From positions 1 to 64,000 of the forward strand of contig CANFPU010000003.1 in assembly GCA_947448955.1 (NCBI GenBank): 64,000 nucleotides of DNA. The letters are read 5' to 3'. The stretch is from Burkholderiales bacterium (lineage in GTDB: Bacteria; Pseudomonadota; Gammaproteobacteria; Burkholderiales; Burkholderiaceae_C). Below the pieces are notes generated by a model. The model searched no databases. It had not been told where the DNA came from and was given only the letters and a program-made list of their open reading frames with translations. Positions 40,293 to 49,698 of the stretch are shown here, piece after piece. Numbering within the stretch: position 1 is the first letter of the stretch; each line of letters opens with the position of its first letter. The position numbers were made by a program, and so were the translations under genes.

Positions 40293-40659
40293 CCTTCACG
40301 CCGGGGAATATGTACTGGTAGGGCCGGCCCCAGGGGTCGGCAGGCAGCTTGTCAAGGTAGGGCCGCCAGTTGGCCGGTATCGCGCCGCCAGTGGGTTTCT
40401 TGACCAGCGATTCCAGGCCTTGTTCGGCGCTGGGGTAGCGCTGGTTGTCCAGCTTGTAGAGCTTGAGTGCTGAGACCAGGTAGTTGATGTCGGTGCGTGC
40501 TGCGGTGGCGCGGGCATCATCCGTGCGGTCCAGCACGTTGGGCACGATCAGCGCTGCGAGGACGCCGATGATCACCAGCACCACCATCAGTTCTATCAGC
40601 GTGAAACCGCGCGCGCGGTGGGTGGCGGTGACTGGGGCATGCCGTCGGGGGTTGCTCAT
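40210..40659 (-). CDS. gspG: Type II secretion system major pseudopilin GspG
   Basis: GFTLIELMVVLVIIGVLAALIVPNVLDRTDDARATAARTDI ... DPWGRPYQYIFPG. Confidence 0.97.
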   Translation of the reverse strand: MSNPRRHAPVTATHRARGFTLIELMVVLVIIGVLAALIVPNVLDRTDDARATAARTDINYLVSALKLYKLDNQRYPSAEQGLESLVKKPTGGAIPANWRPYLDKLPADPWGRPYQYIFPGVKGEVDVFSLGADGQAGGDGKNADIGSWQ

Positions 40660-40721
40660 GCGTCGGTGCGGCGGCTATCGCCGAGGTTCGTGGGAACAGG
40701 TCAGTCCATGATAATCGGCGC

Positions 40722-41300
40722 ATGAGTCTGCGCGTGCTGTCACTGCTGATCTGGGCCGCTGTTGCGGTCAGCACCTTTTACTGGGGACTGCGGCTGTTGG
40801 TCAAGCCGATCCCGGTGCCTGGCCAAGCGCTGGTGGCGAGTGTGGCCACGCCCCTTGGCGGTGACCTCAGCCGTTTGTTGGGCACGCCGCCGGCGCAACC
40901 CGTGGCGGCCGTCGCGCCGGCAGACAGCCGGTTCAAGCTGATCGGTGTGGTGGCGCCGCGAGCCGGCCAGGCCAGCGGGCTGGCGCTGATCTCGGTCGAT
41001 GGCAAGCCTGCGCGCGCGCTGGCAGTGGGTCGCGAGGTCGAGCCCGGGCTTCGGTTGCTGTCGGTGACGCAGCGTCAGGCCGATTTGGGGACGACCAATG
41101 GTGCGGCACCGTTGACGCTGGTCTTGCCGATGCTGGCCGAGGCCAGCCGCGGTCGGCCGGCTGATCTGCCGGGAGGGCCCACCCAGCGACCGCCGCTGCT
41201 TCGAGCCCCCGGCGATTCGACGGCTGTGGCACTGCCCAGGGTTTCGCCGCCGGCCGAAGCGCCGGTCGATGGCGCCGGGCCGAACCCGGCCACGCGCTGA
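40722..41300 (+). CDS. gspC: Type II secretion system protein GspC
   Basis: N-terminal TM, FKLIGVVAPRAGQASGLALISVDGKPARALAVGREVEPGLRLLSV HR domain; divergent from gspG. Confidence 0.88.
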   Translation: MSLRVLSLLIWAAVAVSTFYWGLRLLVKPIPVPGQALVASVATPLGGDLSRLLGTPPAQPVAAVAPADSRFKLIGVVAPRAGQASGLALISVDGKPARALAVGREVEPGLRLLSVTQRQADLGTTNGAAPLTLVLPMLAEASRGRPADLPGGPTQRPPLLRAPGDSTAVALPRVSPPAEAPVDGAGPNPATR

Positions 41301-41322
41301 GGCTCCAAGCGTTTCGGTCGGG

Positions 41323-42264
41323 TTAGGCCAAGGCCACCCACTCGCCATCGGCCCTCAGCACGCCATCGGCGAGCAGCCGGTCGATGGTCTGATGGGCCAG
41401 TGCTTGCGCCAGATCGGCATCGCCCTCGAAGGCCAGCGCCTGCCCCATGACGCGGGTGTTGGCGATCCAGGAGACCAGCGCCGCCCGCGGCTTGGCTCGG
41501 TGTTCGAGCATGTGGTAGCTGATCAGCGCGCGCGCCGCATGCTGGCGGTGCTTGATCGGCGCTGCGACAAAGGCCTGCAGCCGCTGGCGCGAGGCGGTCA
41601 GCGCTGAAGCGACATCGCAAAATGGTTGGCCGTGACCCGGTAACACCCAGGCCGGTCGCAAGCCTTCGATCAAATCCAAGGCTTGGTCTGCGGCGTCGAA
41701 GCCGGGCTCGCCCACCAACTCGGGAAAGATGATGGCCAGCCGGCTTTCCCACAGTGCGTCGCCGCTGATCAAGGTCCGGCTGATCGGCTCGAACAACAGC
41801 ACCGCGTCGGGGTCGTGGCCAGGTGCGGCATGCACCTCCCAGTCACGAGGGCCGAGTCGGAGCGTGTCGCCGTCGCTGAGAAAGGCCTGCGGCGTGAAGG
41901 GCTCGCACTGCTGGCTGATGTCCCGGTAGCCCAGACCGACCTCGTCCCAGGGCAGTAGGCGGTCGCGGTAGCCCAGCGGCACGCTGATGCGCAGGCCGTC
42001 CCAGCGCCGCGCCAGGCTGGCGTTGGCGCCGCAATGATCGGAATGCAGATGGGTGTTGACGACCTGGGTCAGTGTCGCGCCGCGCAGCGCTTGCTCGATC
42101 AGCGCCAGGGTCTGGCCGGCGTGGCTGAAGTAACCGGTGTCAACGACGGTGGCGCCGGTTTCGCTGCCACGGAACACCATGTTGTTGGCGGACAGCCAAC
42201 CCCGTACCAGCACCTGGACGCCGATCTCTTCGGGCAGTGTGGCGCTGGGCGGCAAGGTCGAGGT
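41323..42264 (-). CDS. MBL-fold metallo-hydrolase
   Basis: THLHSDHCGAN (HxHxDH), AAPGHDPDA, LPGHGQPF. Confidence 0.93.
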   Translation of the reverse strand, partial: TSTLPPSATLPEEIGVQVLVRGWLSANNMVFRGSETGATVVDTGYFSHAGQTLALIEQALRGATLTQVVNTHLHSDHCGANASLARRWDGLRISVPLGYRDRLLPWDEVGLGYRDISQQCEPFTPQAFLSDGDTLRLGPRDWEVHAAPGHDPDAVLLFEPISRTLISGDALWESRLAIIFPELVGEPGFDAADQALDLIEGLRPAWVLPGHGQPFCDVASALTASRQRLQAFVAAPIKHRQHAARALISYHMLEHRAKPRAALVSWIANTRVMGQALAFEGDADLAQALAHQTIDRLLADGVLRADGEWVALA

Positions 42265-42369
42265 CATGGGTTGCGCAGGGGTGGACAAGCCCGGATTCAA
42301 GCACAGCCGGCCCGGCCCGCGCGGGGACCGGGTCTCCCTCAGGTCTCCCCGGGTCTCCCCTCTGAGCGA

Positions 42370-43101
42370 TCAGGGAAGTTGTGCCACCACCGCACTGGCC
42401 GCGCCACCTTGGGCCAGCGCTTGCGCATCGGCGGCGAACAATGCGGCGGCCAGCGCGCGCTCGCGTTCGCCAACCAGGCGCAGGAACTCGCCGGCGCCTT
42501 GCATCGCCCCAAAAGCCGCGAAGCCGGATTCCAGAAAGCCTTGCAGCGCGGACAGGCCGGCAGCCTGCGCCGGGACACGCATCAGTCGCAGGCTGGACCG
42601 CAACCAACGGCTGCGGGTGAAGCCGTCCAGCGCCCGACCGATGGTCAGCGTGAGTGCGATCTGCTGCTCGCGCGCCGGCGCCCGGCCCGTGGCTTGCCAG
42701 GCTTGTACATAACCGGCGGCATCCGCTGGCAGCCCCGGCAGGTGGCGGGCCACGGTGTCATCGAGCGCCTCGGACAGCGCGTGCAGCTGGCCGAGCGCTT
42801 CCACGGTCTCGACCACTTCATGCGGAAACAAGCGCACCAGCCCGGGCACCACTCGGGCGAACTGGCTGTCGCGGTCGCCGAACTCCTGAGGCCCATACAG
42901 CTCGTCAAGAAAAAACCGGGTCGCCGCCCGGTAGCGCGGCGAGGCGAGCAGGTCGGCATAGCTTTTTTCGAAGCGCTTGGCCTGGTAGGTCTTGATCGAT
43001 CGCACCCGGTCGGCCAATGCGGGGTCGCCATGCCGTGCTTCGCGGAGCTGCGTCACCGTGTTCAGGTGGGCCCGGATGCGGTCGGCGATCAAGGAGGTCA
43101 T
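42370..43101 (-). CDS. Conserved hypothetical protein (FFLDELYGP motif)
   Basis: YRAATRFFLDELYGPQEFGDRDSQFARVVPGLVRLFP. Confidence 0.7.
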   Translation of the reverse strand: MTSLIADRIRAHLNTVTQLREARHGDPALADRVRSIKTYQAKRFEKSYADLLASPRYRAATRFFLDELYGPQEFGDRDSQFARVVPGLVRLFPHEVVETVEALGQLHALSEALDDTVARHLPGLPADAAGYVQAWQATGRAPAREQQIALTLTIGRALDGFTRSRWLRSSLRLMRVPAQAAGLSALQGFLESGFAAFGAMQGAGEFLRLVGERERALAAALFAADAQALAQGGAASAVVAQLP

Positions 43102-43196
43102 GGCTGCAGGTTACCCCGCTGGCTTGCATCGCAGCAAGGTCCCGCCGTGAACAGCTTGGCCGGTACCCGCGACGTGGTTCATGCGAGACTGGGCTG

Positions 43197-44126
43197 ATGG
43201 TGGCGTTGATGCAAAGGTGCGGGGTGGCAGTCGCGCTGTTGGCGGCTTGTGGCTGGGGAGCTTGGTGCTGGCACCGAGGTCTTGGCTTGGGCGCGTACTG
43301 GTTTGGGCTGGTGTTGGCGCTGGCGCCGCAAGCGCCTGTGTTGGCGCTGGAGTTCTTGCTGCTGGCCAGCCTGGGTCGCGACCCGAGCATGGCGCGGCCA
43401 GGGGCGGGTTCGCTGTTGCGAGCCTGGGCCAGCGAGGTGATCACCGCCTGGCAGGTGTTCGGCTGGCGCCAGCCCTTTGCCGCCGACCGGACGCCCGATT
43501 TGCTGGGTCAGCCGGACCGCATTGGCGTGCTGTTGCTGCACGGATATGGCTGTAACCGCGGCCTGTGGACGCCCTGGTTGCAGCGCCTGCGCCAGCTCGG
43601 TGTCCCTTGCACCGCGTTGACGCTCGAGCCTGCGTTCGGTCGCATCGAACGCTGCTTGCCGGCGGTCGAGGCGGCGGTACTCGACCTGACGCGGCAAAGC
43701 GGTCGGGCGCCGCTGCTGGTGGGTCACAGCATGGGCGGCTTGGTCGCGCGGGCCTGGCTCGCTGCGCAGGCCGACAGCCCAGCGGCCGATGCGCGCGTGC
43801 TCGGCGTCGTGACGATCGCGACGCCGCACCATGGCACCTGGCTCGCGCGTTTCGGGGTCGGCCCCAACGCGCGCCAGATGCGACGCGACAGCGGCTGGCT
43901 GGCGGCGCTGGCAGCGCGCGAGACGCCGCAGCGCCTGGCGCGCTTCACTTGTTTTTACAGCCACGCCGACAACCTGGTGATGCCGGCCCGTTCGGCGATG
44001 CTCGAAGGTGCCGACAACCGCCACCTCGACGGTGTCGCGCATGTGCAGATGCTGTTCGAGCCGGCGGTGTTGGACGAGGTGTTGCGCCGGGTCGGTGCAG
44101 GATCGCGAGACGTCGGCGAGCGCTGA
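43197..44126 (+). CDS. Alpha/beta hydrolase, triacylglycerol lipase-like, membrane-anchored N-terminus
   Basis: GVLLLHGYGCNRGLW, LLVGHSMGGLVARAWLA, ATPHHGT. Confidence 0.9.
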   Translation: MVALMQRCGVAVALLAACGWGAWCWHRGLGLGAYWFGLVLALAPQAPVLALEFLLLASLGRDPSMARPGAGSLLRAWASEVITAWQVFGWRQPFAADRTPDLLGQPDRIGVLLLHGYGCNRGLWTPWLQRLRQLGVPCTALTLEPAFGRIERCLPAVEAAVLDLTRQSGRAPLLVGHSMGGLVARAWLAAQADSPAADARVLGVVTIATPHHGTWLARFGVGPNARQMRRDSGWLAALAARETPQRLARFTCFYSHADNLVMPARSAMLEGADNRHLDGVAHVQMLFEPAVLDEVLRRVGAGSRDVGER

Positions 44127-44135
44127 CCCGCTGGG

Positions 44136-44993
44136 CTACAGGCTCAGGCTGTGCAGCAGGTGCAGCGTGGGCGCCGGAGCCAGATTGAGCAGTTCGGCGA
44201 TGGCCGTCACATCGTCGGGCAGGGCTGGGTTGTCCCAGCCCTGTTCACTGTGGCGGGCCAGCTGGATCGCCAGTTGCACGTTGCGCACCTGGGCCAGTTG
44301 GCTCTCGCGGCCATTGCTGATACGCACCAGCAGTTCGGGCAGTCGCCAGCGGTTCATCAGCGCTTGTTGCAACTCGCCGAGTTCGATGTGTAGCAGCGCG
44401 CGCTGTGCGGTGCGCGACCGCAAGCCGGGCTGTTCGTGCTGGCGCTTGAGCACGGCCAGCGCCAGTGACGGCGCATGCAGCCACAGCAGCATTTCGGCGA
44501 AGCCGTGCAGCAGGGCGGCTTCGTGGATCTGCGCTGCGTCGTGGTCCTGACGGTGCACCGCAAATCCCAGCGCGAAGCGGGCCGCGCGGTGGGCGCGTTG
44601 CAGCACCCGGTTCAGCCCGGCCTGGGCGACGGGCTGTCTGGCAAGGCGCTGTTCGACCGCGGTGAGTTGGTCAAAATCGCGAAAGAAAGGCGTGATCCCC
44701 AGCATCACCAGCGCTTCGGTGGCGGTCTCCGGGTCGGAGCGCTCGCGGTCGCGGCGCAGCGCGGCGACGTGGCGCAGCAGCTTGAGCGTCATCAGCGGGT
44801 CGGCGGCCAGCGTGTCGGCCAGCGAATGGGCATCCACCGCGTCTTCGTGGGCCCGCAGGCCGTCCAGCGCCTCGATGGTGGTCGCCAGGACCGGGATGTC
44901 GCAGCGCTCAAAGGCGGCGGTCCAGCCCGCCACATCGGGTGGCGCCAGGCTGATGAAGGCTGCGGGTTCGGAGGGGTCGGGAGCCCGGTTCAT
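44136..44993 (-). CDS. HDOD domain protein
   Basis: LADTLAADPLMTLKLLRHVAAL ... ALVMLGITPFFRDF ... HEAALLHGFAEMLLW. Confidence 0.82.
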   Translation of the reverse strand: MNRAPDPSEPAAFISLAPPDVAGWTAAFERCDIPVLATTIEALDGLRAHEDAVDAHSLADTLAADPLMTLKLLRHVAALRRDRERSDPETATEALVMLGITPFFRDFDQLTAVEQRLARQPVAQAGLNRVLQRAHRAARFALGFAVHRQDHDAAQIHEAALLHGFAEMLLWLHAPSLALAVLKRQHEQPGLRSRTAQRALLHIELGELQQALMNRWRLPELLVRISNGRESQLAQVRNVQLAIQLARHSEQGWDNPALPDDVTAIAELLNLAPAPTLHLLHSLSL

Positions 44994-45207
44994 GGGGACG
45001 TGCGGGTGGTCGGAGTCTTGGCGGTACTTCGGCGCTTGCGGCGGCGGCTTGAGCGGCGCCAGCGGTTCTTCAAACGGCCGGCTTGTGGGGCCGCTGCAAC
45101 CCAGCGTGGCGCGTGGTCTGGTCGATGTGACAACATCTCGGGCATTCGCTCCGGATGGCTCGCCACGCATCCGACCGTCTGACGACATCACCTGCCTGAA
45201 CCCTCTG

Positions 45208-46488
45208 ATGAACCTGCCCCTTTTGATCGCTTGTCCTGTGCTGCGGGTTTCGCTCGCTGCGTCCTGTCTGTTGGCGTTGTCCGGCTGTGGTCAGCCTGAG
45301 TCGCCCAAGGGCCCGCCCGGTGGCGGCATGCCACCGCCGAGCGTCGGCGTGGTCACGGTGCAACCCGGTTCAGTGGCGCTGAGCACCGATTTGCCGGGTC
45401 GGCTCGAGGCCTGGCGGGTGGCGCAGGTGCGGGCCCGGGTGCCGGGCATCGTGTCGCAGCGGCTGTTCACGGAAGGCGCACTGGTGAGCGCAGGCCAGCC
45501 GCTGTTTCAGCTCGATGATGCAGCCCTCCGGGCCGCGCTGGCCAGCGCAGAGGCGGCTGTTGCGCGGGCTGAGGCTGGCCAAGCCCAGGCCCAGGCCCAA
45601 CTCCAGCGCAACCAGCCCTTGGCCGACGCCCGCGCGATCAGCGCGCAGGAATGGTTGCTGACGCAGACCACGCACAAGCAGGCCCAGGCTGATGCGGCCA
45701 CCGCGCGTGCTGCCGCGATGACCGCCCGCATCAACCTCGATTACTCGGCCATCAAGGCGCCGATCGCCGGGCGTATCGGCCGCGCGTTGGTGACCGAAGG
45801 CGCGCTGGTCGGTCAAGGTGATGCGACCCAGTTGGCGGTGATCCAACAGACCCATCCGCTGTATGTCAACTTCACCCAGCCCGCAGCCGACGCGCTGCGG
45901 CTGCGCAAGGCTTTCGATGCCGGACAACTCAAGCGTGCCGGCGCTGGCGCTGCGGCCGAAATCCGGGTCTTGCTCGATGACGGCAGCGTATATCCGCTAC
46001 CGGCCAAGCTGCTGTTCAGCGACCCGACGGTCGATGCGGCCACCGGCCAGGTCAGCTTGCGCGCCGAGGTGCCCAATCCCAAGGGCGAACTGCTGCCGGG
46101 GCTGTTCGTGAAAGTTCGGCTGGTGCAGGCCAGCAGCGAGAACTCGATTCGGCTGCCGCAGCAATCGGTCACGCGGGGCCCGCTGGGCGACAGCGTGCTG
46201 GTGGTGGGCGCTGACAACAAGCCGGTGCCGCGCAAGATCAGCGTCGGCGCCAGCCAGGGAACGGATTGGGTCGTGCTCGGCGGCCTGCAGGCGGGTGAGA
46301 AGGTGATGGTCGACGGCTTCCAGAAGTTGGCGATGGTGCCGCCCGGCACGCCGGTCAATCCGGTGCCCTGGACAGCGCGGCCCGCTGTGGCGCCGCCAGC
46401 AGCGCCCGCTTCTGCCGGTGCCGCTGCAGCCCTTGCCTCTGCGGCCACTGCACTGGCTGCGGCGCCATCGTCCGCCGCCAGCCGCTGA
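45208..46488 (+). CDS. RND efflux periplasmic adaptor (membrane fusion lipoprotein)
   Basis: Lipobox LALSGC; LPGRLEAWRVAQVRARVPGIVSQRLFTEGALVSAGQPLFQLD. Confidence 0.95.
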   Translation: MNLPLLIACPVLRVSLAASCLLALSGCGQPESPKGPPGGGMPPPSVGVVTVQPGSVALSTDLPGRLEAWRVAQVRARVPGIVSQRLFTEGALVSAGQPLFQLDDAALRAALASAEAAVARAEAGQAQAQAQLQRNQPLADARAISAQEWLLTQTTHKQAQADAATARAAAMTARINLDYSAIKAPIAGRIGRALVTEGALVGQGDATQLAVIQQTHPLYVNFTQPAADALRLRKAFDAGQLKRAGAGAAAEIRVLLDDGSVYPLPAKLLFSDPTVDAATGQVSLRAEVPNPKGELLPGLFVKVRLVQASSENSIRLPQQSVTRGPLGDSVLVVGADNKPVPRKISVGASQGTDWVVLGGLQAGEKVMVDGFQKLAMVPPGTPVNPVPWTARPAVAPPAAPASAGAAAALASAATALAAAPSSAASR

Positions 46489-46503
46489 TCCGGGACGACC
46501 AGC

Positions 46504-49500
46504 ATGCTCTCCGGATTCTTCATCGATCGCCCGATCTTCGCCTGGGTGATCGCGCTGTTCATCGCCGGCCTCGGCGGTGTGGCCATCACCAAGCTGCCGG
46601 TGGCGCAGTACCCCACGGTGGCGCCACCGTCCATCGTCATCACCGCCAACTACCCCGGCGCGTCGGCCAGCGTGCTCGAAGACAGCGTGCTGTCGGTCAT
46701 AGAGCAAGAGCTCAACGGCGCGCCCGGCATGATTTACATGGAAGCGATTGCCCAGGCCAACGGCGCGGGCACGATCACGGCCACCTTCGAGACCGGCACC
46801 GACGTCAACCTGGCCCAGGTCGAGGTGCAGAACCGCTTGTCGCGCGCCACGCCGCGCCTGCCCAGCGCGGTGGTTCAGCAGGGCGTTCGTATCGACAAGG
46901 CACGCTCGAACTTCCTGCTCTTCGTCTCGCTGACGTCGACCAACCCGGCCGATGATCCGATTTCGCTGGGCGACTATGCTGCGCGCTACATCCAGCCCGA
47001 GCTGCAACGCATTCCCGGCGTCGGCCAGGCCCAGCTCTTCGGCACCGAGCGGGCGATGCGGATCTGGCTGGAGCCGGCCAAACTGGTGGCGTTCGGGTTG
47101 TCGCCGGTGGACGTCACCAACGCGATCCGCAGCCAGAACGCGCAGGTCTCGGCCGGTAACCTGGGTGAGCAGCCCAGCGCGGCCGGTCAGACCATGAGCG
47201 CGACGGTCGTCGTCAACGGTCAGATGGCCAACGTGGCGCAGTTCGGTGCGATCGTGCTGCGCGCCAACGCCGACGGCAGTTCGGTGCGGTTGCGCGACGT
47301 GGCGCGTATCGAATTGGGCGGGCAAGGCTATGGCAGCTTCTCGCGGCTCAACGGCCAGCCCAGCGCGGGCGTGGGCGTGCAGCTCTCGCCTTCCGGCAAC
47401 GCGCTGTCTACCGCCGACGCCGTCAAGGCGCGGATGGAGCAGTTGAAGGTCTATTTCCCGCCTGGCATGGAATACAAGGTGCCGTACGACAGCTCGAAGT
47501 TCGTCCGAATCTCGATCAAGCAGGTGGTCGAGACCTTGGCCGAGGCGGTGGCGCTGGTGTTCGTGGTGATGCTGATCTTCCTGCAGAACCTGCGCTACAC
47601 GCTGATCCCCACGATCGTCGTGCCGGTCGCGCTGCTGGGTACGTTCGGCATGCTGCTGGCGCTGGGTTACTCGATCAACGTGCTGACCCTCTTCGGCATG
47701 GTGCTGGCGATCGGCATCCTGGTCGACGACGCAATCGTCGTGGTGGAGAACGTCGAACGCCTGATGGCCGACGAGGGCCTGGGCCCGCGCGAGGCCACCC
47801 GCAAAGCGATGGGCCAGATCACTGGCGCGGTGATCGGCATCACCGTGGTGCTGGTCAGCGTGTTCGTGCCCATGGCCTTTTTCTCTGGCGCGGTGGGCAG
47901 CATCTACCGCCAGTTCTCGCTGGCAATGGTCTCGGCGATCTTGTTCTCGGCTTTTCTGGCGCTGACCCTGACGCCGGCGCTGTGCGCGACCTTCTTGAAG
48001 CCGATCAGCGCCCACCAGCAGCGCCGCGGCTTCTTCGGCTTGTTCAACCGTGGCTTCAAGCGCACCACCCAGGGCTACCAGTCGACCGTGGCAAGGGTGC
48101 TGCCCAGGGCTGGACGCTGGATGCTGGTTTTCGGTGCGGTGATCGCCGCGGTGGCTTTGATGTATGGCCGGCTGCCGACCTCCTTCCTGCCCAATGAGGA
48201 CCAGGGCTACCTGATCGTCAACGTGCAATTGCCGCCCGGCGCGACGACCGAACGCACCACCGCGGTGATGAAGCAGGTGGAGGGCTTCTTCTTGAAGCAA
48301 CCTGAGGTCGACCAGGTGGTCGCGGTGCTGGGCTTTAGTTTTTCGGGCCAGGGTCAGAATTCGGGTCTGGTGTTCGTGCCATTGAAGGACTGGCGCGAGC
48401 GGATCGGCAAGCAGCAGTCGGCGCAGGCGCTGGCTGGCCGGGCGTTCGGTGCGTTCATGGCCATCCGCGACGGTTTCGTCTACCCCTTGAGCCCGCCGCC
48501 GATTCCCGAGCTTGGGACCGCCACAGGATTCAACTTCCGGCTGCAAGACCGCGGTGGCAATGGCCACGACGCGCTGCTGGCCGCGCGCAACCAGTTGCTG
48601 GGCATGGCGCGCCAGAGCAAGCTGTTGGCTGGCGTGCGGCCCGACGGATTGGAGGACGCACCGCAGCTGCAGCTCGACATCGACCGCGAGCGGGCTTACG
48701 TTCAAGGCGTGGGTTTCGAGGCGATCAACAACCTGTTGTCCACGGCCGTGGGCTCGGCATACGTCAACGACTTCTCGAGCAAGGGTCGGCTGCAGCGGGT
48801 GATCGTGCAGGCCGACGCCACTGCGCGCATGCTGCCCGAGGATTTGCTCAAGCTGCAGGTGCCGAACAACCGGGGTCAGTTGGTGCCGGTTTCGTCTTTT
48901 GCCACCACGCGCTGGATCAACGGCCCCATGCAGACCACCCGCTACAACGGCTACCCTGCGATGCGTCTGGCCGGCGACGCCGCGCCAGGCCTGTCCACCG
49001 GGCAGGCGATGCAGGAGATGGAGGCCTTGGCGGCCAAGTTGCCGCCGGGCTTCGGCTTCGAGTGGACGGGTGTCTCGCGCGAGGAAAAGCTCTCGGGCGC
49101 GCAGGCAGGCATCCTGCTGGCGTTCTCGATGCTCGCGGTCTTCCTGTGCCTGGCCGCGCTCTACGAGAGCTGGGCGATCCCGCTGGCGGTGTTGCTGGTG
49201 GTGCCGCTGGGCGTGCTGGGTGCGCTGTCCGGGGTCTGGCTGCGCGACATGCCCAACGATGTTTACTTCAAGGTCGGCTTGATCACGGTGATCGGGCTGT
49301 CGGCCAAGAATGCGATTCTGATCATCGAGTTTGCCAAGGACTTGCAGGCTGAAGGGCTGGGCCTGATCGAGGCCACGCTCACCGCTTGCCACCTGCGCTT
49401 TCGGCCGATCATCATGACCTCGCTGGCCTTCATCCTGGGTGTGCTGCCGCTGGCGCTGTCGACCGGTGCGGGCTCGGCCAGCCAGCGCGCGATCGGTACC

Positions 49501-49698
49501 GGGGTGATGGGCGGGATGATCACCGCCACTGTGCTCGCGGTGTTCTTCGTGCCGGTGTTCTACGTGGTCGTCAGGCGCTTGTTCCCGGTCACACATGTGG
49601 CCCCGCACACCACCTCGATCTCGGCGCCCAGACCGCCCTCGCCGGTGCCGCATGCGGTACCTCAGTCGTCCGGCACCGCGTTGGGAGACGTGGCATGA
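46504..49698 (+). CDS. RND multidrug efflux inner-membrane transporter (AcrB/HAE1 family)
   Basis: FFIDRPIFAWVIALFIAGLGG, GILVDDAIVVVENVERLM, 12-TM organisation with large periplasmic loops. Confidence 0.97.
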   Translation: MLSGFFIDRPIFAWVIALFIAGLGGVAITKLPVAQYPTVAPPSIVITANYPGASASVLEDSVLSVIEQELNGAPGMIYMEAIAQANGAGTITATFETGTDVNLAQVEVQNRLSRATPRLPSAVVQQGVRIDKARSNFLLFVSLTSTNPADDPISLGDYAARYIQPELQRIPGVGQAQLFGTERAMRIWLEPAKLVAFGLSPVDVTNAIRSQNAQVSAGNLGEQPSAAGQTMSATVVVNGQMANVAQFGAIVLRANADGSSVRLRDVARIELGGQGYGSFSRLNGQPSAGVGVQLSPSGNALSTADAVKARMEQLKVYFPPGMEYKVPYDSSKFVRISIKQVVETLAEAVALVFVVMLIFLQNLRYTLIPTIVVPVALLGTFGMLLALGYSINVLTLFGMVLAIGILVDDAIVVVENVERLMADEGLGPREATRKAMGQITGAVIGITVVLVSVFVPMAFFSGAVGSIYRQFSLAMVSAILFSAFLALTLTPALCATFLKPISAHQQRRGFFGLFNRGFKRTTQGYQSTVARVLPRAGRWMLVFGAVIAAVALMYGRLPTSFLPNEDQGYLIVNVQLPPGATTERTTAVMKQVEGFFLKQPEVDQVVAVLGFSFSGQGQNSGLVFVPLKDWRERIGKQQSAQALAGRAFGAFMAIRDGFVYPLSPPPIPELGTATGFNFRLQDRGGNGHDALLAARNQLLGMARQSKLLAGVRPDGLEDAPQLQLDIDRERAYVQGVGFEAINNLLSTAVGSAYVNDFSSKGRLQRVIVQADATARMLPEDLLKLQVPNNRGQLVPVSSFATTRWINGPMQTTRYNGYPAMRLAGDAAPGLSTGQAMQEMEALAAKLPPGFGFEWTGVSREEKLSGAQAGILLAFSMLAVFLCLAALYESWAIPLAVLLVVPLGVLGALSGVWLRDMPNDVYFKVGLITVIGLSAKNAILIIEFAKDLQAEGLGLIEATLTACHLRFRPIIMTSLAFILGVLPLALSTGAGSASQRAIGTGVMGGMITATVLAVFFVPVFYVVVRRLFPVTHVAPHTTSISAPRPPSPVPHAVPQSSGTALGDVA

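Noticed and set aside
36017-40473. Long plus-strand ORFs opposite gspG-gspL (498, 367, 420, 322 and 548 aa)
   Set aside because: Shadow ORFs opposite well-supported pseudopilin and GspL genes.
42325-42360. ggtctccctcaggtctccccgggtctcccc direct repeats
   Set aside because: Three short C-rich units in a spacer without structure or conserved context.
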